A stretch of 64,000 bases of DNA. Source: Camillea tinctor (taxonomy: Eukaryota; Ascomycota; Sordariomycetes; Xylariales; Xylariaceae). The stretch covers positions 124,001 to 188,000 of the forward strand of contig MU394061.1 of NCBI GenBank assembly GCA_022578605.1, written 5' to 3'. The position numbers and the translations under genes are program-made. This document shows positions 9,789 to 20,600 of the stretch, piece after piece (the stretch's first letter is position 1; each line of letters begins with the position of its first letter). The notes under the pieces are model-generated. The model was not told the origin of the DNA. It did no database searches and saw only the letters and a list, made by a program, of their open reading frames with translations.

Positions 9789-11243
9789 TTTGAGTTTCTT
9801 TGGCCCGAGTATCTGCTGGAGGATTCGCTGGTTGGGAGCCCAAGAAACTCAGAGATTCGGGCACAGAGAACTAGGTATCTATGGATTGTAATCTAAAACT
9901 AGATGTCCACGAAAAAAGATTTCTAATGGCTAAGAGACTAACCTACACACGTTATCCGAGCATTGAGGCGATGAGGTTCTTACAATCTCGATTTCGTTAC
10001 CACCTGACTTATCCGAGCACCGTATGCTGATCGCCATCTCGTAACTATAGACTTCGACCTCTTTAGCTAAATAATCCGACTCGATATTGCTTGTACGTGA
10101 AGATCCCTAAACTAGGGAGGTAATGACCTTATTGGAGGAAGAGCATTACAGGCGTGACATTGGGCGGAGAAAACGATCCCGAGCCACTTTTATATGCAGG
10201 ACCCGGTACTTATATACCTTGGCTGGTCAGATCATGGCTTGGCATTGAATCAGGGGGGAGAGTGGGCATGATCCTACTTCTTTGCGGTCGAAACAGAATA
10301 CCTGCCAAGCACTGGAAATCCTGCATCATCTAACTAGTAATCAAGCTCAAATACTCTGACATAGCTAGTAAGCCCCATTTCATGTAGCGGGCTGATTGGA
10401 GAGAACTGATACAACACCAACATAGCATATAAAGGCTTGAGCCGCATCTCTTGGCAGAGGAATCACTCCAGCTCTTAGGATTGCTTCATTAGCCATTTCA
10501 TATGCAAAATAAAAATAAAAACCTAAAAGAACATTTCTCTGAGAATTCTTCAAGACTGAATAGGTAAATGGAGAGAACTATCTTTTGGGTCTTGAGAAGA
10601 CTTTCTGCCGAACCAAATATGAATATTCAGAGAAAGGATACGAATGCTAATGATGATGATTTCGTTTACGTCCGGAGGACGCAACTATCTAACTACATGT
10701 TACTGTTTACTGAGGAGTCGACACATGCAGTTTGCTAGAATTCCATCAGGCGCATCTAGGGTGCGTAGGACGTCCGGAGTACCTAAAGGCAGAGCCAGAG
10801 TTTCGCGTGACATAAGAGATCCTCCGCTTCCTACCAAACCAAAATTTATAACCGTACAAACAAAACGAGAATTTCCCGGTGTGGGATCGTGGCGGTGTAC
10901 AGCCCCCTCGACAACCCATCACCTGTTCTTCTTACAGGAATTCCTAGTCGTTTCCCTCCAGTTTACCAGTATAAGTACCAAGAAAAGACAGGGAAACCGT
11001 TATGTAGGTAATAATGGACCCAACCTGGCTGCTTGGAGGTTATCTGAACCGCATAATAGAGCATGTTGGCTCGGCCACTGTCGCCGTAGTTTAACTCCCA
11101 GCCGAGAGCTTGGAGTTTGCTCAATATGTGGTCGTACGACGTTGCGCTGGAAGGCTTTGTGAACCAAAGCGCCCAGTTATTCTGGAGAGGGCACGGGGTG
11201 AAGAGCCAATGGGCCATCAAGTGAACCCATATGGGCGTATTAT
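9789..11243. other. Promoter of pectate lyase gene and gene-poor DNA
   Basis: The first few hundred bases hold the pectate lyase promoter and 5' leader. Beyond that are only weak open frames. One minus-strand frame of 117 codons at 10963-11316 has an unusually aromatic composition but matches no family I know, and its N-terminal end runs into a hairpin. I treat the region as decayed or non-coding. Confidence 0.4.
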
Positions 11244-11254
11244 GATGGGAGGCT

Positions 11255-11308
11255 CTTCCTAAATGGTTACTATATGTATTACGGTATACATAGTAACCAT
11301 TTAGGAAG
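11255..11308. repeat. Near-perfect inverted repeat (54 bp hairpin)
   Basis: The arm CTTCCTAAATGGTTACTAT is followed, after a short ATTACGG-containing centre, by its reverse complement ending at 11308. The only arm mismatch is a two-base AT insertion. It could be the terminus of a foldback element, a small MITE or a transcript-terminating hairpin. No target-site duplication is obvious. Confidence 0.75.
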
Positions 11309-11743
11309 AATCGCACATTATGCTGTTTTGCTATCGCCTGGTATAGAACTTAGTCCCCCTTTTTTAGGAATATTTATGGTTTTATATTAGACCCTCCTCG
11401 GACCCCGTGAAAACGCACTGTGTAGAATGTTAGTATAAAGTGTCCGATTCGGGTTCTGTGGTGGGATAACTTCTTACTTCAGCAGCCTGCTCGTCTCCGA
11501 GCGCCGGCATGATGCTGCTTGCGCTTCAAGGGGTCAGATAGGATGCTATAAGCTTGGTCTAACTATAGATACAGAGGAAAGGAAACTGTTAGCTTCAGTG
11601 AGAGAGAATGGGGCTGAAGGGGTGGTGGGAGGGACATAGAAACATACTCGCAACGCATCGCAGGTGGAGAAACCGTCCTGCGGGTTATGGCACTATATGC
11701 CTATTGATACTCGATCAATGCGGCAGAGCCACTTGTGAACTTT

Positions 11744-11977
11744 CCAAGAGAGCGCTACGGGAGTTATCTTCCGATAACGCCGGGCTTGTTGGCATTATGC
11801 TACGTTTAACTGTAGCTTTCTGTCTTGGGGTGGAAAAATTATCCGAGCCATCAAAACTGTCGAGGATTTCAGGCTCGAATAATCTCTCCACCCCGAGACA
11901 AGAGGCTCCGGCCAAGCATAGCATCATGTCAACAAGCCTGACGTTATCGGAAGATAACTTCCGTAGCGCTCTCTTGG
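11744..11977. mobile_element. Foldback palindrome, 234 bp, possibly a MITE
   Basis: Two arms of about 107 bp form an imperfect palindrome around a centre near 11860. Both outer ends read CCAAGAGAGCGCTACGG inward. The arms share long identical blocks (for example AGTTATCTTCCGATAACG with one mismatch) and differ at about 20 sites, nearly all transitions. Open frames exist on both strands (about 70-126 codons), but that is a by-product of the symmetry. The structure suggests a foldback MITE or two head-to-head copies of an element. A target-site duplication is not evident. Confidence 0.65.
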
Positions 11978-12805
11978 ATATCTTTTAGGAGTATTAACGC
12001 CAAGGGATACAAGGCAGTATATACCACTTAAGAGGCAAAAAGACTGCTTAAGGGTATAAGTTAAGGCACACCCGAAGCTAAAGAGATCCCACATGCAAGC
12101 CTACAAGACATGAAGGCATCATGGGTATTTATTGTAGTTACCCGCGCAACAACAACGTGATGATCCAAGTTTATACCGGCCATCTACTTGTCGGCTCTCA
12201 CTGATCCCAAATGTTATTCCGGGATCTTGAGTTCCTTAGCGCCCAACGGAAAGTTCAAGCAGAACCTTTCGCGTTGAAACACTGCTGATTAAATATGAAG
12301 TTATAAGCCCCCGCATGAAGGGAAAATTTCCTTGAGTGTTGCGCGGGAAATTATAATAAATACCCATAATGTCTCTATGTCTCGTAGGCTTGCAGGTGGG
12401 ATTTTCTTTAGCTTCGGGTGTGCCTTAACTTATACCTATGAGCAGTTTTCTTGTCCCTCAAGTGGTATATGCTGCTTCGAGCTCCTCGGCTTCGACTCAG
12501 GCAATCAGCCCGACAATCTTGGCTGTATTGCTCACCCCGCTCTCGATCTGTTGAGCCTCGTCTAGGCATACCGCCCATTGACGAAGATGAGTTGGGTAAC
12601 GGGGATTGCAAAGGCTCATATTGCTTTTTGTATCGCATCGAGCGCTCTGGCGTGGCTCTGGCACTCGGCCTTTGCTCCTCTATTATAAGGCTTTCATTGT
12701 TAGGACGTATGTGCTTACGCATGGCATCGGGTAGGGCCTACCGCCGCGTCGTCTTAAATTATGGCACGCAGCCGAATTGACTCGAGAATTGTTTATCGTC
12801 ACTTT
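11978..12805. other. Gene-poor DNA, possible element remnants
   Basis: Overlapping open frames of 75-110 codons occur on both strands between 12330 and 12780. None shows a transposase, reverse transcriptase or other domain I recognise. With palindromes on both sides the stretch could be degraded mobile DNA, but nothing in it proves this. Confidence 0.35.
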
Positions 12806-12845
12806 CAAGGCTAATATCTTCAGAGAAGAGAAGATATTAGCCTTG
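12806..12845. repeat. Perfect 16-bp inverted repeat, 8-nt loop
   Basis: CAAGGCTAATATCTTC is followed by AGAGAAGA and then the exact reverse complement. It is short, perfect and isolated in the gene-poor island, like the hairpin at 11255-11308. It might be an element end or an RNA stem-loop. Confidence 0.8.
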
Positions 12846-13843
12846 TAGATGGAGAGGCACTTTGTTTCCCATTTACTATACCGACCATCCAGTGAGGATT
12901 GCAGATGAGTGATTGGGAACCCTTCACATAATCTGAAGCGACTGATGGTGGTCTCCCCATCGTCGAATCATATTTTGGAAGTGGATGCATCGGACACGCT
13001 TCCGGCAGGTAATGGCAGGCCCGGATTCTGGTTTGAAGCAACCATGGTCGTTCTTAGCGGCCAGGCACTCGGCCTTATATTGTAGATGCGGTGCAGGAAC
13101 GTTTCCGCCCGCTGGCACTGAAGGCCTTATGGTCGAGCGCGGAATCACCGGCAGCTGAACCCTTTGGTTGGCCATTATCGACAATGGCCGAAATACTTCG
13201 ATATTATCTCGTTCGGGAGTCTCCCTATGGATGCAGAATTGGTCAGCCATACACTAAGTTGGTAACTTATTTTGAATAAGACAACAACATACATAAAGAA
13301 ACAGCCTACTTCATTACGAAGCGAGAAGAATCAGGCAAGCAGCCAGCAATACACACTGAGGAGTAAAGTCGGAAGATCATGGCTTATTCATGCTGTGTGC
13401 CACCACTAGCATGGTTGGCAAGACCTCATGCTTGAAATTCCATGTCTCCAATCTTTGCTTTGGGTGTATATTTTAAGAATAGGCGATTTGATTGGTCGAG
13501 CAATTTTATAATACGGGAACTTTTGGGGGTTTTTTTTTTAAAGAAGAGAAATCATCGTCATATTTTCATATTCTAGCCGCAAGGAAACATCAGATACTGT
13601 TCAGTATTTAGTATCGAAAGACGGAAAGCGAATATTGTACGGCTGTATCGGCGTTCTCCCCTAACCGATGTATCCTGCACAGGCAACGGCACCGACTGGG
13701 AAGCACTATATCGTAGACCAAACCCCAGCCATTATGTGTGTGTATGTGTGTGTGTGTGTGTTGGGGGAGGGCAGTGCAGCAGACGGGCTATATATAACTT
13801 GTTAGTAAAACATTAGATAGTAAGCATATGGGCGTACTCACTT
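12846..13843. other. Gene-poor DNA downstream of the zinc-finger gene
   Basis: Open frames of up to 108 codons (12924-13250, minus) show no recognised domain. A GT microsatellite lies at 13735-13761. The last few hundred bases probably contain the 3' untranslated region of the zinc-finger gene. Confidence 0.35.
13735..13761. repeat. (GT)n microsatellite
   Basis: About 27 nt of TG/GT dinucleotides with one interrupting A, about 80 nt beyond the stop codon of the zinc-finger gene on the minus strand. Confidence 0.85.
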
Positions 13844-14875
13844 TTAGCAGGCGGCAACCTGCTGGGGCATGGGCCCTGGAGGCGGGCCTCCAGGACCACC
13901 ACCACCTCTCTTGGGGCCACGGGGAGCTCGGGAGGGGGGATCGAATGGAATGTCGTCGTCACTGTCACTCTCGCTGCTGCTGCTGTCGCTGCTGTCGTTG
14001 ATGTTTCCAAAGACGATGTCTCCAGCGGCTCGGGCGGCGGTGGCTTGGTGTTTGCGAACGTGTCGAAGCATATTTTGTTGCATTGAAAAGCCGTTTACGT
14101 TGACGCAATCTAGTCTACGAGGCCAACCGCACTGCACTCTCTGCGAGTTGTTTGGCATGGGTCGAGGCGGAAGAACATGAGCATTGAGGTGATCGAGAAG
14201 TGAAGCTTCCGATCGGAACACGGCCCCACACACACTCCCACTGGCGCCCAAGGGGCCCAGTGGGTAGTGGCAGCGGTGGCCGATGTGGACCTCACTTGTG
14301 TGCTGGTCTCTGGTCTTGTAGTTGGAGGATTGGTGTCTACAGATACGGCAGTATAGTGATCTCTGGTAGCGGCTCACTAGAAAAAGAGAAAGCAAATGCC
14401 AGGTTAGATATTTTTCGTCAAGCGATTACACGACTGTGAGAGTATGAAATTATATAAGAGTGTAAGGAAATCTTTCACACTCTACCATGGCTCGGGAAAA
14501 AAATCCCCAGCACAGCTGTTATACATCGTGTACATGTACTATGATGGAAGGAGTGCTATGATAGAGGAGATCGTGTGATGACCACCTAGTTCAAAGAACC
14601 AAGATGATAGGGGTCCAGATAGCATCAGGAACAATTTTTGGAAAGGGGAAAGGGTGGGCTTGATTGAAAATGTGTTATGTAGATAGTGTCATTAGGAAAT
14701 TATTTCACTTACTTGATGACCAGCCCGCCGGTAAGGCACAAGGGCGTACGACGTGCTGTGGTGGGAGATTTCCCCTACGAACGGTCGCAATTTGGGTTGG
14801 TAACGGTCCTGCGCGGCGAGTCCGATTTCCATGGCCTCTCTTTTGGCCGTCGATCTTCCGCTCCTTTTTTGCCAT
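13844..14875 (-). CDS. C2H2-type zinc-finger protein, 231 aa
   Basis: Two exons are proposed: 14875-14713 (54 codons plus one base, starting Met-Ala-Lys-Lys-Glu-Arg-Lys) and 14376-13844, joined by a GTAAGT donor and a TTTTCTAG acceptor. The first exon is basic. Exon 2 begins with a Cys-x2-Cys ... His-x4-His finger (about residues 63-82), then a Cys-rich finger ending His-Leu-Asn-Ala-His, then a third segment ending His-Val-Arg-Lys-His. A Ser/Asp-rich acidic stretch follows, and the tail is Gly/Pro-rich. This suggests a nuclear nucleic-acid-binding protein; the exact family is not recognised. The intron (336 nt) is unusually long for this genome, so exon 1 or an extra exon inside it is uncertain. 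Exon 2 is the secure part. Confidence 0.62.
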
Positions 14876-14899
14876 GCTGACTAGCTTGATGGCAGAGAT

Positions 14900-14980
14900 T
14901 GTAATGCTTGTGGAAAATAATATGTGGAAGATAGGTAGGTGTAATGCTTGTGGGGAAAAAATAGATGGAAGAGAGGTAGG
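14900..14980. repeat. Tandem duplication of a 40-41 bp unit
   Basis: Two adjacent copies begin TGTAATGCTTGTGG and end AGGTAGG, 40 and 41 nt long, differing at several bases. They lie just upstream of the proposed start of the zinc-finger gene (minus strand), so they would fall in its promoter or 5' leader. Confidence 0.75.
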
Positions 14981-15830
14981 AGTTGGTGTATTCTATATAT
15001 GCTTGGTATGTAAAGTTGTAGTGAACCGAAGCAGTAAAGAGAGAGGCAAGAGACGGTTGAAAAAATGGCAGTGTATCAGGTATAACAACGACTTGTGGGC
15101 AGAGTCAATGTTAGAAGTGGGCAGGAAAACCAAGTATGATGGTGGAAAAATATGAAAAAAGGTAATGAAGAAGTAGGAAAGGGAAAAGAATGTGCTGGAG
15201 AAGAAAATGTGGGAGGAGGGCTGGGTTTTTGTAGTAAGGGAAAAACCAGATGTTTGGCGGGTTGAAAAGAAAACAATAAATGTTTTCCTATGAAAAAAAG
15301 GAATGAGTATTGTCAGTATTGTCCCAGGGAATTGTCAGGGAGGGTAGGGGTACGTACAATAGATGATTGTTCCTATTGTTCTCTGTATTGTTTTTCTCCT
15401 AAGCAGGGGAAGTGTAATGTTCTCCGCAAGTTCCTTCTTCATCGAAGATTAATGGGAAAACATATTGTAGGGAGTTATCTGGGACTAGACACATTTGGTT
15501 CCAGTAGAGCAGCCTTATATATTGTCACTGGTACACTACAACCCCTAACAATAGAACTGAGGGTGTACACTGTATTGTATGGGCATAGTTTGTCTGGGAA
15601 AACGAAATTATTTCCTCCATAGACAAATCAAAATGGTTCTAGGAACATAAAGTACTCATCGTGGGTACTGTCGAGTACTGATGCGTGCCCCCTGAGTGGA
15701 TGAAATCAAAAATATTATTACCCCTCGTACAATCGATTGCTCCCCCCTCCATTTGTATTGCGAGGGGTTTATTTGTTTCATTATCTAGAAAGTTTTCTCT
15801 TGTTTTGGTCAAGTGGTTGAATGTGGAAAT

Positions 15831-15869
15831 AGTTGTCGCCTATAGTTGTCGTCTATAGTTGTCGACTAT
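15831..15869. repeat. Three tandem copies of AGTTGTCGnCTAT
   Basis: A 13-bp unit is repeated three times without interruption; only the central base changes (C, T, A). The last copy creates the palindrome GTCGAC. Related GTCGTCGACTATA sequences recur at about 16111-16124 and 16155-16168, so the element may be a small dispersed repeat or a set of protein-binding sites. Confidence 0.8.
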
Positions 15870-17636
15870 ACAATCTGCTCTGATTGGACGAAAGGATCCG
15901 TGTTACTATACAACTAGTGCGGATTTCGTATGGAGCACAGGCCGTAAGTTCATGAATGTAACTAAGTATCTATCTACAAAGTACATGTGAAAGTAGAATG
16001 GACATTTAAGAGGCAGCTACGCAAAATGTGACCCTCTCTGTTTAAATTACGAAAAGGGCGGGTGCAGGTATGTCTTTTCTCTTACAAGAGGAAATAGTGT
16101 TGTATACTGTTGTCGTCGACTATAAATGTGGGGCCAGTACACAAACAATATTGGATGTCGTCGACTATACAGAATCCACTTAATAGACTATGTGAAGTAC
16201 CTAGGTACCTTACCTAGTTTAAACGTCGACGCACGTTTTTCGTCTGGTTGCAGACAAAGGCAATGCAGGACCTTTCCAATCACAGCTTTCCTTAAAAAAA
16301 AACCCAGTAACTCGGACTTAGTGACAGTGGCATAATCTTAGAAGGGGAAAAACTACTAAACTCGTCTTTATTGATGTTCCCATCTTCTCCATTGGCATGA
16401 ACATATTTTGCATCTCCCACACCAAGCAGCCCCTACAAAACACTCCAACCCTAACCCCTTTCCTTTATTTTCTGTCCCCAAACAAAAGAAGAAAAAAAAA
16501 ATCACCAACTCAATTCAGCTCATTGTAATTCAAGGTGTATATAAAGCCAATCAGTTCTCCCTTTTCCTGTTAGCCCCCTCATCCTCACATGTGTTAAACC
16601 CATCCACCTACCCGCTCTCTCAACCATCAACCCACAAAATAATACTGACTCGCCCTTACACTTAACACATTCTTCTTCAAGAACTCTAAATTAGAATTAT
16701 AACACACTATTCCCCTGCGTCTAGTCATTTACATCTTAGCAATCTTTTCCTTTCCCATTTCATACCAAACTTCTCAACCTCAAACTAACATGAAAGTAGC
16801 AAGAACATGACCTACATACGAAAACACCGAGCCAAAGCTACCTTATCCACCATCCCCATTATATATAAAATAAAATATCCGTATCTAGGTAATTAACCCC
16901 TCCTCCATCCTCTTATACCATATACGCCCACCCGCTCTGCTTTTATCCATTTAACAACCTCAGCCCCTCTCATCTCCTATCTCCTATTACACTCCGCATC
17001 ACATAAACCAGTCCCATCTCTACATTTTTACGTCGAAAGTTCCAAAAATAAAAAATAAAATAAAAATAAAAAGAAAGTCATTATTACTTAACATAATTCT
17101 CTTTACGAAGAAACAAAAACACTACAAGTAGCAAAATCGCTCATTTTCTTTTCTCCCCCCTCTCATTTCCCCCCTGCTTTCCCTGTTCTCTTTTCTCCTA
17201 ATTTACTTGACTCAAACAACATGCAAGAATGCGATCTCCTATTTTCCATTCCTTACTAACATCAATGAGGACAGTGGCAATGCTTCAAGAGACAGAGAGA
17301 GAAAAAATAGCTTCGTAAAGAAAAAAAGGGGGGAAGGACAAAAGACAAATATACGCTTGCCTTTTCTGTACATGCATACCGATGCCAATGCCAATTACCC
17401 AGGTCCCATTTATCACATCGGTCTATCTTCTCTATAGAGAGACGTAAACGACTCGTCAATTTTTATTCTTGTCGTGTTATGTAAACTCAAGTATACCACG
17501 AGGCGTCTGTCCAGCCGCCAGGATCGCCATGATATTGTACAGGACCCGGATGAGGCCGCGAAAGGCTTGGGTCTCCATCTACTATGATACACTCCTCACC
17601 GGGTATAGACGCCGGCGACCACTGATACGGGTGCTC

Positions 17637-20600
17637 CTACCTCCCATATCTATCAGGCGGCGGCCGTTCGTGCTGACGTTCGTAGAGGTGTCTGTCTTGC
17701 CTCAATTGCTGTTGCTGTTGTTGCTGTAGGATAGACTGCTGCTCCCGTAGATGTGCCTCTCTATGTGCCTCTCTAATATCGTGAGAGGGTTGGTAGACCC
17801 TTTCATACGCGCTGACCGGTGTGTAGCTCCTAGGCGGTCCTGGTTCACGGGGATCTCGTCCAGGTACGGGTGTGCTGTAACGGGGGTATCCTGCTGGAGG
17901 TTGTGGTGGAGGTGGCTCGGGAGCTCTGGGAGAAGGAGCATAGGGAGCTTGTAATGTCTGCATCCTGTGCTGTGGGTACAAGTCACGGACATCACGAAGT
18001 GCCATAGGGTCATGTCCTCGTGGAGGTGGAGGTGCTGTAGCCCACGAAGGCTGAGGAGGAACAGAACTAGCAGAGGGCGGCGGTGGTGGTTTAGGGGTAG
18101 GGGCATGTTGAGCAGCCCAGGCCGACTGTGTCGGCGGTGGTTGTGTTGACTTGGGTGGCTGCGGTGGTTGCGATGCCCAGGCAGGTTGGGGCTGCTGTGG
18201 CTGTTGATGTTGCGGTGGGAGTCCATGACCTTGATGGATACCAGGCCAGCCAGTGTCACGGCTAGATGGAGGAGGCTCATGACCTCGAGGAGCAGAGGGG
18301 TGGCCTGGGTATTGAGGCGGGGGCGACGCAACGCTTGGTTGCTGTGGCTGGACCTGAGCGCCGTAGGGATATGGCGCTTGAGGCTGCTGATATTGCATCT
18401 GTGCCGGTTGACTTGGAGGTGGATAGTGATGGCTAGTATGGGCGCTCTGAGGCGAGCTGGCCGCGGGAGGTTGGTGTGCTACCGTTGAGTACGGTCGTCC
18501 CCGACCGTAATACTCCCGTTCAGAAACACTCTCCATGGGCATGTGTCTAGGTGTGCCCATCGGCTGGGTCTGGGGCGACGCTGCCGCATACGGTTTCAAC
18601 GAGGGCATTGAAGACGGTGCTGGCGGAGGTGGGTTGCGCCTGTAGTCGTAGGCTTGGGCTTCGGACATAGTTTGCTCACGGCGCACATGAGAGGGTGGAG
18701 GCGGTGGTGGGGGAGGGCGTGAGGGATTGGACTGAGGTGGCGGGGTTGATGCTGGCTTGACGGCTGCAGGTACCTCTATTACTCTCTTGGGGGGAGGTGG
18801 TGGATCATCATTCAGAAGTGCCATCAAGTTAGATGTCTTGCGCTCAGGCGGCCGAGATGGAGGTGGAGCAACCGCTGGAGGGGTACGCTGCGCTGGCGGA
18901 GTGCTATACGGCTCTGCGCCGCCACTGGCACCGGACATTGGTCGTGATAGATTCGACAAGTTCGACAATGGCCGGGGGGCAGGTGGTGACGGATGATTTT
19001 CGCTCAGCAGACCTCTATTAGGCTGCTGCTGCTGCAAGACAGCCGCAAAGGGTGCTTGTGGAGCCGGTGCGACCGCGCGAGGAGGCTCTGGAGGCCGAGA
19101 AAGCGGTATGTCTGTTCTCGAGTTTGTCATGCGGTGGCCTGGGGGCGGCTGCGCAGCGAAGAGTTCATGTTGATGATGTTGCGGTACAAGATCAGGTTCC
19201 TGCTTTACTCGTGTGATCGGTCGTTCTTGGTGCCTAGCAGGCTCTCTCTGAGGTTTAGGCTCGGGCTTCGGCCGTTCAGCCTGGGAGTCCATAAATGCTA
19301 CGGGCAGGGGATGTCTCATTGGCGGCTCAGAAATTGGCGGAGGTGCCGGTGGAGTAGGCTTCTGCACCAATGGGGTACGGCCTGGTTGCTGAATGATGTC
19401 CGCCCGTTCCCGATCAGAAAATGGAAGCGGTGCTCTCAATGGCCGGGTACTCGGTGACATTGTTTGTGTGACTGCTTGGGCAAGAGGCTGAGCTCCTGGT
19501 TGAGATGTCGCATGGGCTTGTACAAGTGGGGAAGGTTGTGGTGTCTGGACGAAGGGGGATTGTACGACAGGAGGCTGCGGCTGGGCGGCGATTGGAACAT
19601 TAAACCGGCCAGTCATCGCCTGTGGCGTAGAAGGATGCTCTAGTTTTGTTGGAGGAGCATCGTCCATTATCGTGTCAGCGGCGGCGAGCGGCCGGCTGAC
19701 AGACGCATCGTAACGTTTCTTGACACCGGAGCTAGGCATAGGAGGCGGAGGTCTCTTCTCCCCTCGAGCTTTCCTGCTATCTGCCTCCTGTACAATCGCC
19801 TCCCAGTCATTTGTATCCTTTCTCCGAGAATAATAATTTTTAACCTATACAAATTAGCTGGAAATTCAAATATTACCAAATACTCCTTCAATTCAAGTAC
19901 TTACCATAACCGCAGTTTTAGTACGCATGTGCCCTGCAATAGCAGCCCAATCACTACCAAAAGATCGAAGCAACGAAGGAAAATCGGTTGTTTCGGGTAC
20001 GCTCCAATAACTTGACGCTTGCGTGTTGGACTTCCGGTCCGAAAGCGGCGACTGGCCCATATCGAGCATAGACATGGTCGGCTGGGGGGGAGGTTCTGGG
20101 CGCAAGGGAGGTGGCGCCATCACCTCTGATAGAGGAGCTGGTGGAGGTCCTCTCTCGGGAGTCATCAACGGTTGGGTAGGTTGGAACGTTGCTTGCATCG
20201 CGACGGGTGGGACTGGCGCGGTATTAGGGGCCAGTTCATACTGAGGCTGAACACGTGGAGTATCGTTTTGTGCTTGTTGGGCTATCCAGTCTGGGCCCTG
20301 CACTCTAGAACTAGATCGCGAACGGTTACCCTTAGCTCCAGGGGGAGGGGGTGCTGCCGCCAGAGTCTGGTTGACTCTGGGCTGTTTCGGCTCCTTATCC
20401 TTGGCCGCCCTACGGCCCCTTGGCTTGCGTTCCGGTTTCTCGGATCCATCACCCCTGGAACCACCTCCCCTACGACCCGGAGTACCGGCTGGCGTCCCGC
20501 TTTCGCCATCTGTAGCGGGGGTAGCTTCCGAATTGAACGTAGGTGCAGCCGCACGACGAGGACGGCGCCTTTCGCCGTTCTCACCGGTCTCCTGCGTTTC

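Larger units (their letters stand above)
14876..17636. other. Intergenic, 2.8 kb, no gene seen
   Basis: This lies between the 5' end of the zinc-finger gene and the 3' end of the Snt1-like gene. A Cys-containing plus-strand frame (14664-15155) and another (15290-15622) lack supporting domains and the first overlaps the zinc-finger gene on the opposite strand. From about 16400 to 17450 the plus strand is markedly C/T- and A-rich, as expected for the 3' flank of the minus-strand gene. Two local repeats are listed separately. Confidence 0.4.

Noticed and set aside
10963..11316. Minus-strand 117-codon aromatic-rich frame as a protein gene
   Set aside because: Its N-terminal portion is encoded by a hairpin palindrome and no homologous domain is recognised. 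Not supported without transcript evidence.
14664..15155. Plus-strand frame with paired Cys motifs (Cys-Asn-Ala-Cys ... Cys-Leu-Val-Cys) as a zinc-binding protein
   Set aside because: The Cys pairs come from a local 40-bp tandem duplication, and the frame overlaps the first exon of the zinc-finger gene on the other strand. No family match is recognised.
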